A stretch of 64,000 bases of DNA. Source: Shimia thalassica (lineage in GTDB: Bacteria; Pseudomonadota; Alphaproteobacteria; Rhodobacterales; Rhodobacteraceae). This document shows positions 35,718 through 44,657 of this stretch, one piece after another. The DNA lies in NCBI RefSeq assembly GCF_001458215.1, contig NZ_CYTW01000003.1, positions 62,001-126,000 on the forward strand, written 5' to 3'. The first letter of the stretch is position 1. Each line of letters begins with the position of its first letter. A program made the translations under genes and the position numbers. Below the pieces are notes generated by a model. It did no database searches, was not told the DNA's origin, and was given only the letters and a program-made list of their open reading frames with translations.

Positions 35718-37157
35718 GTGATTCCAGTGAGCACCTCCGACAACGAACCAGGTCTGTACGCAGCCCGAGAACCGATTTTTCCCAAACGGGTCAAAGGGAC
35801 ATTTCGTAACCTTAAGTGGATAATTATGGCCGTCACGTTGGGTATCTACTACCTAACACCCTGGATTCGTTGGGATCGCGGGCCAAGCCTTCCGGATCAG
35901 GCCGTGTTGCTGGATCTTGGAAACCGGCGCTTCTTCTTCTTTATGATCGAAATCTGGCCGCACGAATTTTACTTTGTTGCTGGGCTATTGGTGATGGCGG
36001 GGCTGGGGCTGTTCCTGTTCACCTCGGCACTGGGCCGCGTTTGGTGCGGCTATACATGTCCACAAACCGTTTGGACCGATTTGTTTATTCTGGTCGAACG
36101 ATGGATCGAGGGCGACCGAAACGCGCGATTGCGCCTTCACCGTCAGAAAAAGTGGGATCTGCGCAAGGTTCGCCTGCGTTTGACCAAATATCTGTCGTGG
36201 ATTTTGATCGCTCTGGCCACTGGCGGCGCTTGGGTGTTCTATTTTACGGACGCACCGACCCTGTTGGTTGATCTGATCCAGGGCACCGCCCATCCGGTTG
36301 CCTATACCACAATTGCCGTGATGACCTTCACGACCATTTTCTTTGGTGCGATCGCCCGCGAACAGATTTGTATCTATGCCTGCCCATGGCCCCGTATTCA
36401 GGCGGCGATGATGGATGAAGACACGCTGACGGTCGGGTATCGTGAGTGGCGTGGGGAACCACGCGGCAAAGCCCGCAAAGACGAACCTGAAGATGCGCAC
36501 GGAGACTGCATCAACTGTATGGCCTGTGTGAATGTCTGTCCTATGGGCATCGACATTCGGGACGGTCAGCAACTTGAGTGCATTACCTGCGCGCTGTGTA
36601 TTGATGCCTGTGATGACATCATGGACAAAATCGGCAAACCACGCGGGTTGATCGACTATCTGGCTCTGTCCGATGAAGAGAACGAACGGTCTGGTACAGA
36701 ACCCAAAAACATCTGGAAGCACATCCTGCGCCCGCGCACGATCATGTATACCAGCTTGTGGTCGCTGGTCGGTGTTGCGCTTGTCGTGGCATTGTTCATG
36801 CGCAGCGAAATTGACCTGACAGTGGCACCTGTGCGTAACCCAACGTTTGTTACCCTTTCCGATGGGACGATCAGAAACACCTATGAGGTCCGCTTGCGCA
36901 ACAAGCACGGCGAAGATCGACCTTTCCGCATCTCGATCAAAGGGGATCCGTCATTGCGCGTATCGCTTGAAGGCACACCATACGAAACTGTAACCGTGCC
37001 TGCGGACACAATGAAATTGCAGCGTGTCTATGTGCTGGCGCCACGCAATTCGGTTCCGGCAACATCCCAAAGCAGCGGATTCCGGATTTGGGTAGAGGAT
37101 GCATCCAACGGGGATCGCGTGTATAAAGACACTGTATTCAACGGAAAGGTCAAATGA
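35718..37157 (+). CDS. ccoG: Cytochrome c oxidase accessory protein CcoG
   Basis: The 479-residue protein (also called RdxA/FixG) has several N-terminal membrane helices, a FixG-type CGYTCPQTVWTD motif, two ferredoxin-like 4Fe-4S motifs (CINCMACVNVCP near residue 259 and CITCALCIDACD near 283), and a C-terminal immunoglobulin-like domain. It reduces copper for cbb3 assembly in the membrane. The start is GTG at 35718 (another GTG is at 35727). It leads ccoGHIS and follows an FNR box. Confidence 0.95.
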   Translation: MIPVSTSDNEPGLYAAREPIFPKRVKGTFRNLKWIIMAVTLGIYYLTPWIRWDRGPSLPDQAVLLDLGNRRFFFFMIEIWPHEFYFVAGLLVMAGLGLFLFTSALGRVWCGYTCPQTVWTDLFILVERWIEGDRNARLRLHRQKKWDLRKVRLRLTKYLSWILIALATGGAWVFYFTDAPTLLVDLIQGTAHPVAYTTIAVMTFTTIFFGAIAREQICIYACPWPRIQAAMMDEDTLTVGYREWRGEPRGKARKDEPEDAHGDCINCMACVNVCPMGIDIRDGQQLECITCALCIDACDDIMDKIGKPRGLIDYLALSDEENERSGTEPKNIWKHILRPRTIMYTSLWSLVGVALVVALFMRSEIDLTVAPVRNPTFVTLSDGTIRNTYEVRLRNKHGEDRPFRISIKGDPSLRVSLEGTPYETVTVPADTMKLQRVYVLAPRNSVPATSQSSGFRIWVEDASNGDRVYKDTVFNGKVK

Positions 37158-37615
37158 TGTCTGAACGTCAGCTTACAGGTCGGCACGTCTTCATGATATT
37201 TGCGGGTGCCTTTGGCATTATCATTGCCGTGAACCTTGCCTTGGCCTTTTCCGCGGTCAAAACCTTTCCCGGACTTGAGGTCAAAAACTCTTATGTCGCA
37301 AGTCAGGAGTTCGATGTGCGTCGGGATGCACAGGAAGCTTTGGGTTGGGATGTCTCGGCGCGCCACGTTGGTGGTCTGCTGATCCTCTCGATCACTGATG
37401 ATCTGGGAAAACCTGTCGAGGTGACAAACCTCGACGCGGTTCTGGGGCGCGCAACCCATGTCAAAGACGACATCCAGCCGAATTTCGAGTTTGATGGTAC
37501 TGCATATGTGGCACCTATGACTTTGGCTGATGGCAACTGGAACATTCGGATGACCGCGCAAGCGGCCGATGGAACCGAGTTCAACCAACGTGTCATTCTG
37601 CATGTAAAAAGGTGA
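37154..37615 (+). CDS. ccoH: Cbb3 oxidase assembly protein CcoH/FixH
   Basis: The 153-residue protein has one N-terminal membrane helix (GRHVFMIFAGAFGIIIAVNLALAFSAV) and a periplasmic FixH domain (VKNSYVASQEFDVRRDAQEALGWDVS, with the NSYVASQ segment common in the family). It stabilises oxidase assembly. The ATG overlaps the ccoG stop, implying coupled translation, and ccoI starts 4 nt after. Confidence 0.93.
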   Translation: MMSERQLTGRHVFMIFAGAFGIIIAVNLALAFSAVKTFPGLEVKNSYVASQEFDVRRDAQEALGWDVSARHVGGLLILSITDDLGKPVEVTNLDAVLGRATHVKDDIQPNFEFDGTAYVAPMTLADGNWNIRMTAQAADGTEFNQRVILHVKR

Positions 37616-37619
37616 TCCG

Positions 37620-39806
37620 ATGACGGTTGCGATGCGCCCCAATGTCTCGGCTTGTCCGGCTTGTGCAGCAGGTCCTGCTGCCGAGGCACTGGCCGAGCAA
37701 GAGGCCCAGAAAGACGCACGGTTGGCCCTGTCTTTGCCGACAATTCATTGCGCGGCCTGTATCTCTGCGGTCGAGCGTGAATTGAACAAGCAGCCCGGCG
37801 TCAAAACGGCCCGGGTTAACCTGACGCTTAAACGTGCGACGATCGAGGCCGAAAGCGACGTTACCGCACAAGATCTGGTTTCTGTGCTTGAAGGTATCGG
37901 CTATGAGGCGCACGAACTGGATGCGGGCACATTGTCGGCCACAGAGAATGACAAGGCAGGTCGCGATCTGTTGATGCGTTTGGCGGTTGCCGGTTTTGCA
38001 TCAATGAACGTGATGTTGTTGTCGGTGTCGGTCTGGTCCGGCGCAGAGGCCGCAACGCGCGACATGTTCCACTGGATTTCGGCGGCAATCGCGCTTCCGA
38101 CAATCATCTTTTCGGGAAAGCCCTTCTTTGTAAGCGCCTGGTCGGCGCTCAAGAACGGCCGCCTGAATATGGATGTGCCGATTGTATTGGCAATCTCGCT
38201 TGCGGTCATGACCTCGCTTTGGGAAACCATGCTGTCAGGCGAGCACGCCTATTTTGATGCGGCATTGACGTTGGTCTTCTTCCTGTTGACCGGTCGTTAC
38301 CTTGATCACCGTACACGCGCCGTGGCGCGCTCGGCCGCGGAAGAGCTTGCCGCGCTGGAAGTGCCGCGCGCAGTCCGCATCATTGATGGTGAAGAACACA
38401 CTGTTCAGGTGACTGAACTGTCTGTGGGTGATCTGGTTCTGGTGCGTCCCGGCGGACGCATGCCTGTTGACGGCAATATCGTTGAAGGCCAGTCCGAATT
38501 GGATCGGTCGCTATTGACGGGTGAAACGCTTCCTGTGTTTGCCGAGCCCGGTTTGGGCGTGAGCGCGGGTGAAGTGAACCTGACAGGGCCGCTTGTCATT
38601 CGTGCCACTGCTGTTGGACAGGAAACCAGCCTTCATCGCATGGCTGATCTTGTAGCGGTCGCTGAATCCGGTCGATCACGTTATACATCCTTGGCGGACA
38701 AGGCTGCGCGGCTCTATGCGCCCGGTGTGCATATCCTGTCTGCCTTGGCTTTTGTCGGCTGGTATATCTACACGTGGGACGTGCGGACGGCATTGAATAT
38801 TGCCGCTGCTGTTTTGATCATCACGTGTCCTTGTGCATTGGGCCTTGCTGTGCCCGCTGTGACAACAGCGGCTTCGGGGCGTTTGTTTCGCAAGGGGATG
38901 TTGATCAAACACTCAACCGCGTTAGAGCGTCTTGCACAGGTCGATACCGTTGTTTTTGATAAAACCGGAACCCTGACCGCCGGCACGCCAGAATTGACCA
39001 ACTTGGGTGACTTCGATCAGGATGACGTCTCGCTTGCGATGGCCTTGGCGATGGGTTCGTCACATCCCTTGTCGATGGCGATTGTCTCGGCGGCCAGCGC
39101 CGCTGGCATCAAACCCGCCAAGCTGAGCGATATTGAAGAGGTTCCAGGATTTGGTACACAAGCGTTGTTGAACGGACAGCGTGTACGTCTTGGGCGCGCC
39201 ACATGGGTGGGGGCAACCGCCCTGGCGCAAACGTCAGCCTTCCTTGCTTTGCCGGATGGCACCGTACGCGCGTTCACGTTTACAGACTCTTTGCGTGATG
39301 GCGCGGAGGAAGCCGTTCAAGCGCTTCTTGAAGATGGCAAAGATGTCATGTTGATCTCGGGCGATACTACCGGTGCTGTCGAGGCGCTGGCCAATCGTTT
39401 GGGAATTCAAAAGTGGATTGCCGAGGCCTTGCCAGAAGACAAGGCCGCGAAAGTTCAGGCGCTTTCGGCCAAAGGCAAACATGTTCTTATGGTCGGCGAT
39501 GGTCTGAACGATACAGCGGCTCTGGCTGCGGCGCATGTGTCGATTTCTCCCGCTTCGGCGCTGGATGCCGCACGGGTTGCGTCGGATATCGTGCTTTTGG
39601 GCAGCGACCTGAGCCCGATTGCGGATGCATTGATCACTGCGCGTTCTGCGATCAAACGTATTCGCGAAAACTTTCGGATTGCCACGGTCTACAACATCAT
39701 CGCGGTTCCCTTGGCCATTGCAGGCCTGTGTTCGCCGCTGATTGCGGCATTGGCGATGTCATCGTCTTCTATTACGGTCTCGCTGAATGCGCTGCGCCTG
39801 AGGTAA
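37620..39806 (+). CDS. ccoI: Copper-transporting P-type ATPase CcoI/FixI
   Basis: The 728-residue P1B-type ATPase has an N-terminal heavy-metal domain with CAAC (LPTIHCAACISAVEREL), the actuator TGE motif (LLTGETLP), membrane CPC motif (IITCPCALGLA near residue 403), phosphorylation site DKTGTLTAGT and hinge GDGLNDTAAL. It exports copper for cbb3 maturation. An extra N-terminal CPAC (ACPACAAGP) is present, as in other FixI proteins. Confidence 0.96.
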   Translation: MTVAMRPNVSACPACAAGPAAEALAEQEAQKDARLALSLPTIHCAACISAVERELNKQPGVKTARVNLTLKRATIEAESDVTAQDLVSVLEGIGYEAHELDAGTLSATENDKAGRDLLMRLAVAGFASMNVMLLSVSVWSGAEAATRDMFHWISAAIALPTIIFSGKPFFVSAWSALKNGRLNMDVPIVLAISLAVMTSLWETMLSGEHAYFDAALTLVFFLLTGRYLDHRTRAVARSAAEELAALEVPRAVRIIDGEEHTVQVTELSVGDLVLVRPGGRMPVDGNIVEGQSELDRSLLTGETLPVFAEPGLGVSAGEVNLTGPLVIRATAVGQETSLHRMADLVAVAESGRSRYTSLADKAARLYAPGVHILSALAFVGWYIYTWDVRTALNIAAAVLIITCPCALGLAVPAVTTAASGRLFRKGMLIKHSTALERLAQVDTVVFDKTGTLTAGTPELTNLGDFDQDDVSLAMALAMGSSHPLSMAIVSAASAAGIKPAKLSDIEEVPGFGTQALLNGQRVRLGRATWVGATALAQTSAFLALPDGTVRAFTFTDSLRDGAEEAVQALLEDGKDVMLISGDTTGAVEALANRLGIQKWIAEALPEDKAAKVQALSAKGKHVLMVGDGLNDTAALAAAHVSISPASALDAARVASDIVLLGSDLSPIADALITARSAIKRIRENFRIATVYNIIAVPLAIAGLCSPLIAALAMSSSSITVSLNALRLR

Positions 39807-39815
39807 ACTTACAAA

Positions 39816-39974
39816 ATGGAAGTTCTTTCATACCTAATCCCGGTCTCCCTGTTTTTGGGGGGCATTGGACTGGCGTTCTTCATCTATACGCTCAAAAGCG
39901 ACCAATACAGTGATCCCGAAGGGGACGCGCGTCGTATTCTGAGTGATGAGTACGATGATCATCCAAAGCCCTGA
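39816..39974 (+). CDS. ccoS: Cbb3 oxidase assembly protein CcoS
   Basis: This 52-residue protein starts MEVLSYLIPVSLFLGGIGLAFFIYTLKSDQYSDPEGDARRIL, with one membrane helix followed by the conserved SDQYSDPEGDA segment of CcoS/FixS. It is needed for heme and copper insertion into CcoN. It follows ccoI by 9 nt and is followed by a terminator. Confidence 0.93.
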   Translation: MEVLSYLIPVSLFLGGIGLAFFIYTLKSDQYSDPEGDARRILSDEYDDHPKP

Positions 39975-39995
39975 AATAGGGGATGATCCTACCGA

Positions 39996-40024
39996 AAACC
40001 GCCCGGCCAATAACCGGGCGGTTT
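39996..40024. terminator. Terminator after ccoS
   Basis: A perfect 11-bp stem, AAACCGCCCGG / CCGGGCGGTTT, with a 7-nt loop. It also stands ahead of the stop of the convergent FAH-family gene and may serve both. Confidence 0.88.
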
Positions 40025-40040
40025 CTGTTTGGATACGTCT

Positions 40041-40730
40041 TTAGCGATAGGTGACCGAGGCAGGGCTTAGGCCCTCGATCTCGACCTTGCAGGTTTGCCC
40101 ATTCTGGATCGGCCCTACGCCTGCGGGTGTCCCTGTCATGATCAGATCGCCCGGTGCCAAGGACACCAGTTTGGACAGGAATGCGATGATCTGATCCGTG
40201 GGCCAGATCATCTCGGACAGATCACCAGACTGGCGAAGATCTCCATCGACCTTGCAGGTGATACGCCCCGCCGCCATAGGACCTGTCTGCGCCGCAGGGT
40301 GCAAAAGGCCGATGATGGCAGAGGCATCAAATCCCTTTCCCATGTCCCATGGGCGACGCAATGCCTTGGCATCCCCCTGTATATCGCGACGGGTCAGGTC
40401 GTTGCCTGCGGCATATCCCCAGATATGCGCGTCAGCGTCTTCAGCGGCAATATCTGCGCCACCTGTGCCAATAGCGACCACCAGTTCAGCCTCGTGGTGC
40501 AGGTTTTGGGTGACAACCGGAAAAGGCAGGGTGAGACCCGAGGTCATCGCAGCATCGGTTGGTTTTGTGAAAAAGAAAGGCGGCTCCCGATCGGGATCAT
40601 TGCCCATTTCGCGGGCGTGTTCCGCATAGTTTCGTCCAACACAAAAAATGCGTCGTACAGGAAACAGCGCATCACTGCCCGCAATAGGCAGTAACGTCGG
40701 GGCGGGGGCGGGGAAGACAAGGTTACTCAT
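40041..40730 (-). CDS. Fumarylacetoacetate hydrolase family protein
   Basis: The 229-residue protein has the FAH-fold motifs FCVGRNYAEHAREMG, PFFFTKPTDA, HHEAELVVAIG (metal-binding Glu residues), YAAGNDLTRRDIQGDAK and PGDLIMTGTPAGVGPI. These are single-domain isomerase/hydratase enzymes acting on 2-oxo acids. The ATG at 40730 fits the family start; a TTG at 40766 gives a longer form. The exact substrate is not evident. Confidence 0.88.
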   Translation of the reverse strand: MSNLVFPAPAPTLLPIAGSDALFPVRRIFCVGRNYAEHAREMGNDPDREPPFFFTKPTDAAMTSGLTLPFPVVTQNLHHEAELVVAIGTGGADIAAEDADAHIWGYAAGNDLTRRDIQGDAKALRRPWDMGKGFDASAIIGLLHPAAQTGPMAAGRITCKVDGDLRQSGDLSEMIWPTDQIIAFLSKLVSLAPGDLIMTGTPAGVGPIQNGQTCKVEIEGLSPASVTYR

Positions 40731-40772
40731 GCACACAGTGTTGGCCCAGCCGTTGGCGGGACGCAACCGTGA

Positions 40773-42152
40773 TTAAGAGGGGCCGATTGTATAACAGGTG
40801 ATCTTGCGGGCCTGCAGGCGACGACATGCCAGATCCGCGGTTTCCTGTGACATTCCGACAAAGTTGGCATCAAACCCGCGAGAGTTTTTGACCACTTTGC
40901 GCAACGTTCCATCCAGTGTGCTCATTTCCGCAAGGGCGGTTTTCAACAGCTGCTTTTCGGCGGCATAGCGGCTTTGGAAGCGGCCAATGTTGATACCCCA
41001 GTGGCGCCCACCAGACGTCGAGATGCGTGTGACGACCTGCGGTTCGGGTTCCGGTTCTGCCTCGACTTTGGCCAAAACGACGGCGCTGTCGCTTTCACCA
41101 GAGCGTTCGCTCTGGGCTTCGAGCAAAGCCGATTGGATATCATGTTCGATTTCGGTCGCGGTGGCGACAACCACGGCCTGGTTTGCAGGCTCGTTAGCCC
41201 GTGGACGCAGCTTGGGGCGCAAGCTTTTGGTCACTGCCGTCGAAACCCGAATGGTTTTGCCAGCGGCGGGTTTTGCACCCGGATCCGCAGTATAGTTCGG
41301 GCGTGCGGGTTTGTTCACGGCAACGCGGCTTGGGGCGCGCTGAAAGCCCATATCAAGCAATTCGGCGACTCGGGCATTGCGGGTTGCGGTCGAGCGCCCC
41401 CCAAAAACCGTTGCGATGATCCGTTCGTTGCCACGTTCCGCCGAGGCAACAAGGTTGAAACCTGCGGCACGGGTGTATCCGGTTTTGATGCCGTCTGCAC
41501 CACGGTAAGCCGCCAGAAGTTTGCGGTTCGTGTTGGACACTTCCTTGATCCCGGCATTCGTCGAACGGCGGGAGAACAGGTTATAGTAATCGGGATAGTC
41601 GTAAAACAGGTGGCGCCCCAAGGTTGTCATGTCCCGTGCGGTCGACAAATGGCCGGATTCGGTTAGGCCATGAGCGTTCTTGAAGGTTGTATTGCTCATT
41701 CCCAGCGCCCGCGCAGTCCGGTTCATCCGGCGCGCAAACTTTGCTTCAGAGCCGGAAATGGCCTCACCGATGGCTGTCGCGGCATCGTTTGCCGATTTAA
41801 CTGCTGCGGCGCGGATCAGGTACCGGAACGCAATGCGCTGACCCGCCTTCAGGCCAAGCTTGGAAGGGGGCTCGGCGGCAGCGTTTTTGGAAATACGCAC
41901 CTTGGTGTCGAGAGAGATTTCACCACGCTCGACCGCCTCGAAGGCAATATAAAGCGTCATCATCTTGGTTAAGGAAGCAGGGTGCAGACGTGTGTCAGCA
42001 TTGCGAGAGTGCAAGACTTCGCCCGAACGGGCGTCAATCACCATTGCTGCATAAGGTGCCGCCGCTGCCGATATGGGAAGACATGCCAACAGCCATACAG
42101 CTGCCAACACAATTAGCCCCAATCGGGCCGGCTGAGTGTGCCGAACCTTCAC
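40773..42152 (-). CDS. D-alanyl-D-alanine carboxypeptidase with SPOR domain
   Basis: The 459-residue protein has a signal peptide (GLIVLAAVWLLACLPISAAAA), then the penicillin-binding motifs SLTK (residue 53), SAN (in AAVKSANDAA) and KTG (DGIKTGYT). A C-terminal SPOR domain (HWGINIGRFQSRYAAEKQLL) binds denuded peptidoglycan at the septum. It trims pentapeptide side chains in the periplasm. The start is likely the GTG at 42152; in-frame extensions to 42410 are rejected because they precede the signal peptide. Confidence 0.92.
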   Translation of the reverse strand: MKVRHTQPARLGLIVLAAVWLLACLPISAAAAPYAAMVIDARSGEVLHSRNADTRLHPASLTKMMTLYIAFEAVERGEISLDTKVRISKNAAAEPPSKLGLKAGQRIAFRYLIRAAAVKSANDAATAIGEAISGSEAKFARRMNRTARALGMSNTTFKNAHGLTESGHLSTARDMTTLGRHLFYDYPDYYNLFSRRSTNAGIKEVSNTNRKLLAAYRGADGIKTGYTRAAGFNLVASAERGNERIIATVFGGRSTATRNARVAELLDMGFQRAPSRVAVNKPARPNYTADPGAKPAAGKTIRVSTAVTKSLRPKLRPRANEPANQAVVVATATEIEHDIQSALLEAQSERSGESDSAVVLAKVEAEPEPEPQVVTRISTSGGRHWGINIGRFQSRYAAEKQLLKTALAEMSTLDGTLRKVVKNSRGFDANFVGMSQETADLACRRLQARKITCYTIGPS

Positions 42153-42267
42153 TTGAAACTGCCTTTTTTTCTGCCTCGTGCCGCCGGTTTTCCGGTCTGG
42201 CCTGTTATTTTCTGCAGTCAGGCTAACACAGGCGCTGAATCGAATAAACCCCATGAATGCAATGATA

Positions 42268-42288
42268 ACATCCACGTTACGTGAATGT
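42268..42288. promoter_or_regulatory. Near-perfect palindrome upstream of carboxypeptidase gene
   Basis: ACATCCACGT and ACGTGAATGT arms are separated by one T and differ from perfect symmetry at one pair. It lies in the 314-bp gap between the HAD and carboxypeptidase genes, 116 bp upstream of the latter. I see no gene in the gap. Confidence 0.4.
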
Positions 42289-42466
42289 TTTTTCAATATT
42301 TGGGGGGCAAAGACCGCTGTGCCGCAACATTGGCGATTGTGTCGAAAATGGGGCAAATATGATTTGGTTGTTTGCGACATGCTGGGCGTAGAGTCGCCTA
42401 TATGAAACACGGATTACGCCGACCAGAGTCGCGCCGCTCGTTTTGCCCCCCATCGGAGGGAAGATA

Positions 42467-43168
42467 TCATCCGATGTCCCGCACCAGATCGGGAAGGTTT
42501 GACAGCTCTTCCAGTGTTGAATACCGCGGTTCACCTTCCGGAGCTTCGGCAAATTCCAACTCCCACGTCTGGCCGTGAGGGATATAGACCCCCCAACTTC
42601 CTGCTTCGATTGCGGGGACGACGTCGGACTTCATCGAGTTTCCAACCATCATCGCGCGTTGTGGGCCATCCCCCTGTTGCGCGAACGTGGTCTGATAGAT
42701 ATCGGCTGTTTTGTTCGACACGATCTCGACCCAGTCAAAGAAATCACCCAATCCGGACTGCGCGAGCTTTCTTTCCTGATCCAGCAGGTCGCCTTTCGTG
42801 ATCAGGACAAGTCTGTGACTTTCTCCAAGTTGTTCTACAACGTCTCGCACGTGGGGCAGCAATTCAATCGGATGCCGAAGCATCTCTCGTCCGGCGGCCA
42901 TCAACTCGGCTATGACTGAGGTCGGTACTTTTTCGTCAGTGACCTCGATTGCGGTTTCGATCATGGACAGAACGAACCCTTTGATACCGAACCCGTAATG
43001 CCCCACGTTACGCTTTTCCGCCTCGAGAAGCCGCTGTTCAAGGTGGTCCTGGGCTACATAATCGGCCAGCAGTTCGGCAAACCGATCCTGTGTAATACGA
43101 AAGAAACGTTCGTTGTGCCAAAGGGTGTCGTCTGCATCGAAACCGATCGTTGTTAGGTTTTTGGTCAT
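42467..43168 (-). CDS. HAD-superfamily hydrolase
   Basis: The 233-residue protein has the HAD motifs FDADDTLWHN (residue 9, nucleophile and acid Asp), VLITKGDLLDQERK (motif II), and MMVGNSMKSDVVPAIEAGSWGVYIPHG (motif IV). These phosphatases act on sugar phosphates or nucleotides in the cytoplasm; a close match is the YfnB-like group. It lies upstream of the carboxypeptidase gene on the same strand. Confidence 0.9.
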   Translation of the reverse strand: MTKNLTTIGFDADDTLWHNERFFRITQDRFAELLADYVAQDHLEQRLLEAEKRNVGHYGFGIKGFVLSMIETAIEVTDEKVPTSVIAELMAAGREMLRHPIELLPHVRDVVEQLGESHRLVLITKGDLLDQERKLAQSGLGDFFDWVEIVSNKTADIYQTTFAQQGDGPQRAMMVGNSMKSDVVPAIEAGSWGVYIPHGQTWELEFAEAPEGEPRYSTLEELSNLPDLVRDIG

Positions 43169-43262
43169 GCTTGCACTTGATTATTGCGCCAGAGGCTCTT
43201 TTCTAACGGGGTAGAGAGGTTATATACACCGTCGAACGTCAGTAGTGGATTCTAAACCAACC

Positions 43263-43601
43263 ATGCAAGTGCAGCCTTTGATCATGTCCGGCGAAGACAA
43301 CGACGACGGAGATTTCGGAGTCGCGGTCGAAACGCGTACACGCACAAGCCGTCCACCACTTTACAAGGTTATGTTGCTGAACGACGACTATACGCCAATG
43401 GAATTTGTCGTGCATGTTCTCGAGCGGTTCTTTGGCATGACCCATGCGGAAGCTTTCGAAATTATGCTGACCGTACACAAAAAGGGTCTTGCTGTTGTGG
43501 GTGTCTTCAGCCACGAGATTGCCGAAACCAAGGTCACTCAGGTGATGGATATGGCACGTCGGCACCAGCACCCTCTACAATGCACCATGGAAAAGGAGTG
43601 A
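43263..43601 (+). CDS. clpS: ATP-dependent Clp protease adaptor ClpS
   Basis: The 112-residue protein has an acidic N-terminal tail ([11 protein letters not shown]) and the ClpS core [28 protein letters not shown] (with the NDD motif) plus [20 protein letters not shown]. It delivers N-degron substrates to ClpA. A clpA gene does not follow; the next gene is a methyltransferase. The ATG at 43263 is chosen; ATG 43284 is possible. Confidence 0.95.
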   Translation: MQVQPLIMSGEDNDDGDFGVAVETRTRTSRPPLYKVMLLNDDYTPMEFVVHVLERFFGMTHAEAFEIMLTVHKKGLAVVGVFSHEIAETKVTQVMDMARRHQHPLQCTMEKE

Positions 43602-43631
43602 TCCGCGCCAACGCACGGATCCAAATCGCAG

Positions 43632-44615
43632 ATGTCACAATCCCGCCTCACGATGGCCGTTCAGGATAACGGTCTCGATCTTTCGCATGCATCCCGTATT
43701 GCGGTCTTTGCGCCAATGGCGGGTTTCGATTTGTCATCGCTGCCGAAATCCAAATGCCAGATTATCCAGCCACTCAAAGTGGATCATGCTGCTTATGCGG
43801 CGGCCGGCTTTGACTGTGTGGTGCACGAAGACGGCTCTTATGATTTTGCATTGGTGTGCTTGCCACGTGCCAAGGCACAGGCCCGTGACCTGATTGCGCG
43901 GGCTGTAGCCTGTGCAGGAACCGTCATTGTGGATGGGCAAAAGACGGATGGCGTCGAAAGCTATCTCAAGGATTGCCGGAAACGGGCGGATCTTGACGGC
44001 AGCATGGCCAAGGCACATGGAAAATTGTTCTGGTTTTCCGGTGGATCGTTTGATGACTGGCGCGCGCCTTTGCGTCAAAAGATTTCGGATGATTTTGTAA
44101 CCGCTGCCGGTGTGTTTTCGGCAGATGCAATTGATCCGGCGTCTCTTTTGTTGGCTCAGAGCCTGCCTGCGAAACTTGGGCGGAACGTTGCAGACCTTGG
44201 TGCCGGGTGGGGATACCTGTCCGCGCAGGTGTTAAAGCACGAAGAAGTGGAAACGCTTTACCTGATCGAAGGCGATCGCGTTGCGCTGGATTGTGCGCAA
44301 GACAACATCAAAGATGACCGGGCCGAATTCCATTGGGCCGATGTCAGAAGATGGCAGGCGCGTGCCCGTATGGATACGGTTGTCATGAACCCACCTTTCC
44401 ACACAGGCCGAAGTGCAGAACCGTCTTTGGGCGTTGATTTCATCAAAGCGGCGGCCAAGATGATGGCCCCGAGTGGTCAACTGTGGATGGTTGCCAATCG
44501 TCACTTGCCTTATGAGGCAACATTGGACACGCTTTTTGCCAAGACCGAAGAAGTCGCGGGCGACAACCGCTTCAAAGTGCTCTGGGCCTCGCGCCCCGCG
44601 CGGGCACGCGGCTAA
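43632..44615 (+). CDS. RsmC-like rRNA guanine-N2 methyltransferase
   Basis: The 327-residue protein has a less conserved N-terminal half and a C-terminal Rossmann methyltransferase domain with DLGAGWGYLSAQVL (SAM motif I, residue 188) and MDTVVMNPPFHTGRSAEP (NPPF catalytic motif) followed by GQLWMVANRHLPYE. This pattern matches RsmC/RlmG-type 16S/23S rRNA guanine N2 methyltransferases. It lies 30 nt downstream of clpS on the same strand. Confidence 0.88.
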   Translation: MSQSRLTMAVQDNGLDLSHASRIAVFAPMAGFDLSSLPKSKCQIIQPLKVDHAAYAAAGFDCVVHEDGSYDFALVCLPRAKAQARDLIARAVACAGTVIVDGQKTDGVESYLKDCRKRADLDGSMAKAHGKLFWFSGGSFDDWRAPLRQKISDDFVTAAGVFSADAIDPASLLLAQSLPAKLGRNVADLGAGWGYLSAQVLKHEEVETLYLIEGDRVALDCAQDNIKDDRAEFHWADVRRWQARARMDTVVMNPPFHTGRSAEPSLGVDFIKAAAKMMAPSGQLWMVANRHLPYEATLDTLFAKTEEVAGDNRFKVLWASRPARARG

Positions 44616-44657
44616 TACACCATAATCTGATCTTCCAGAATCATTCGGAGGCCTCTC

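Noticed and set aside
43602..44615. Gene after clpS as clpA
   Set aside because: The protein has a SAM-binding motif and NPPF, not Clp AAA+ domains; clpA is not in this window.
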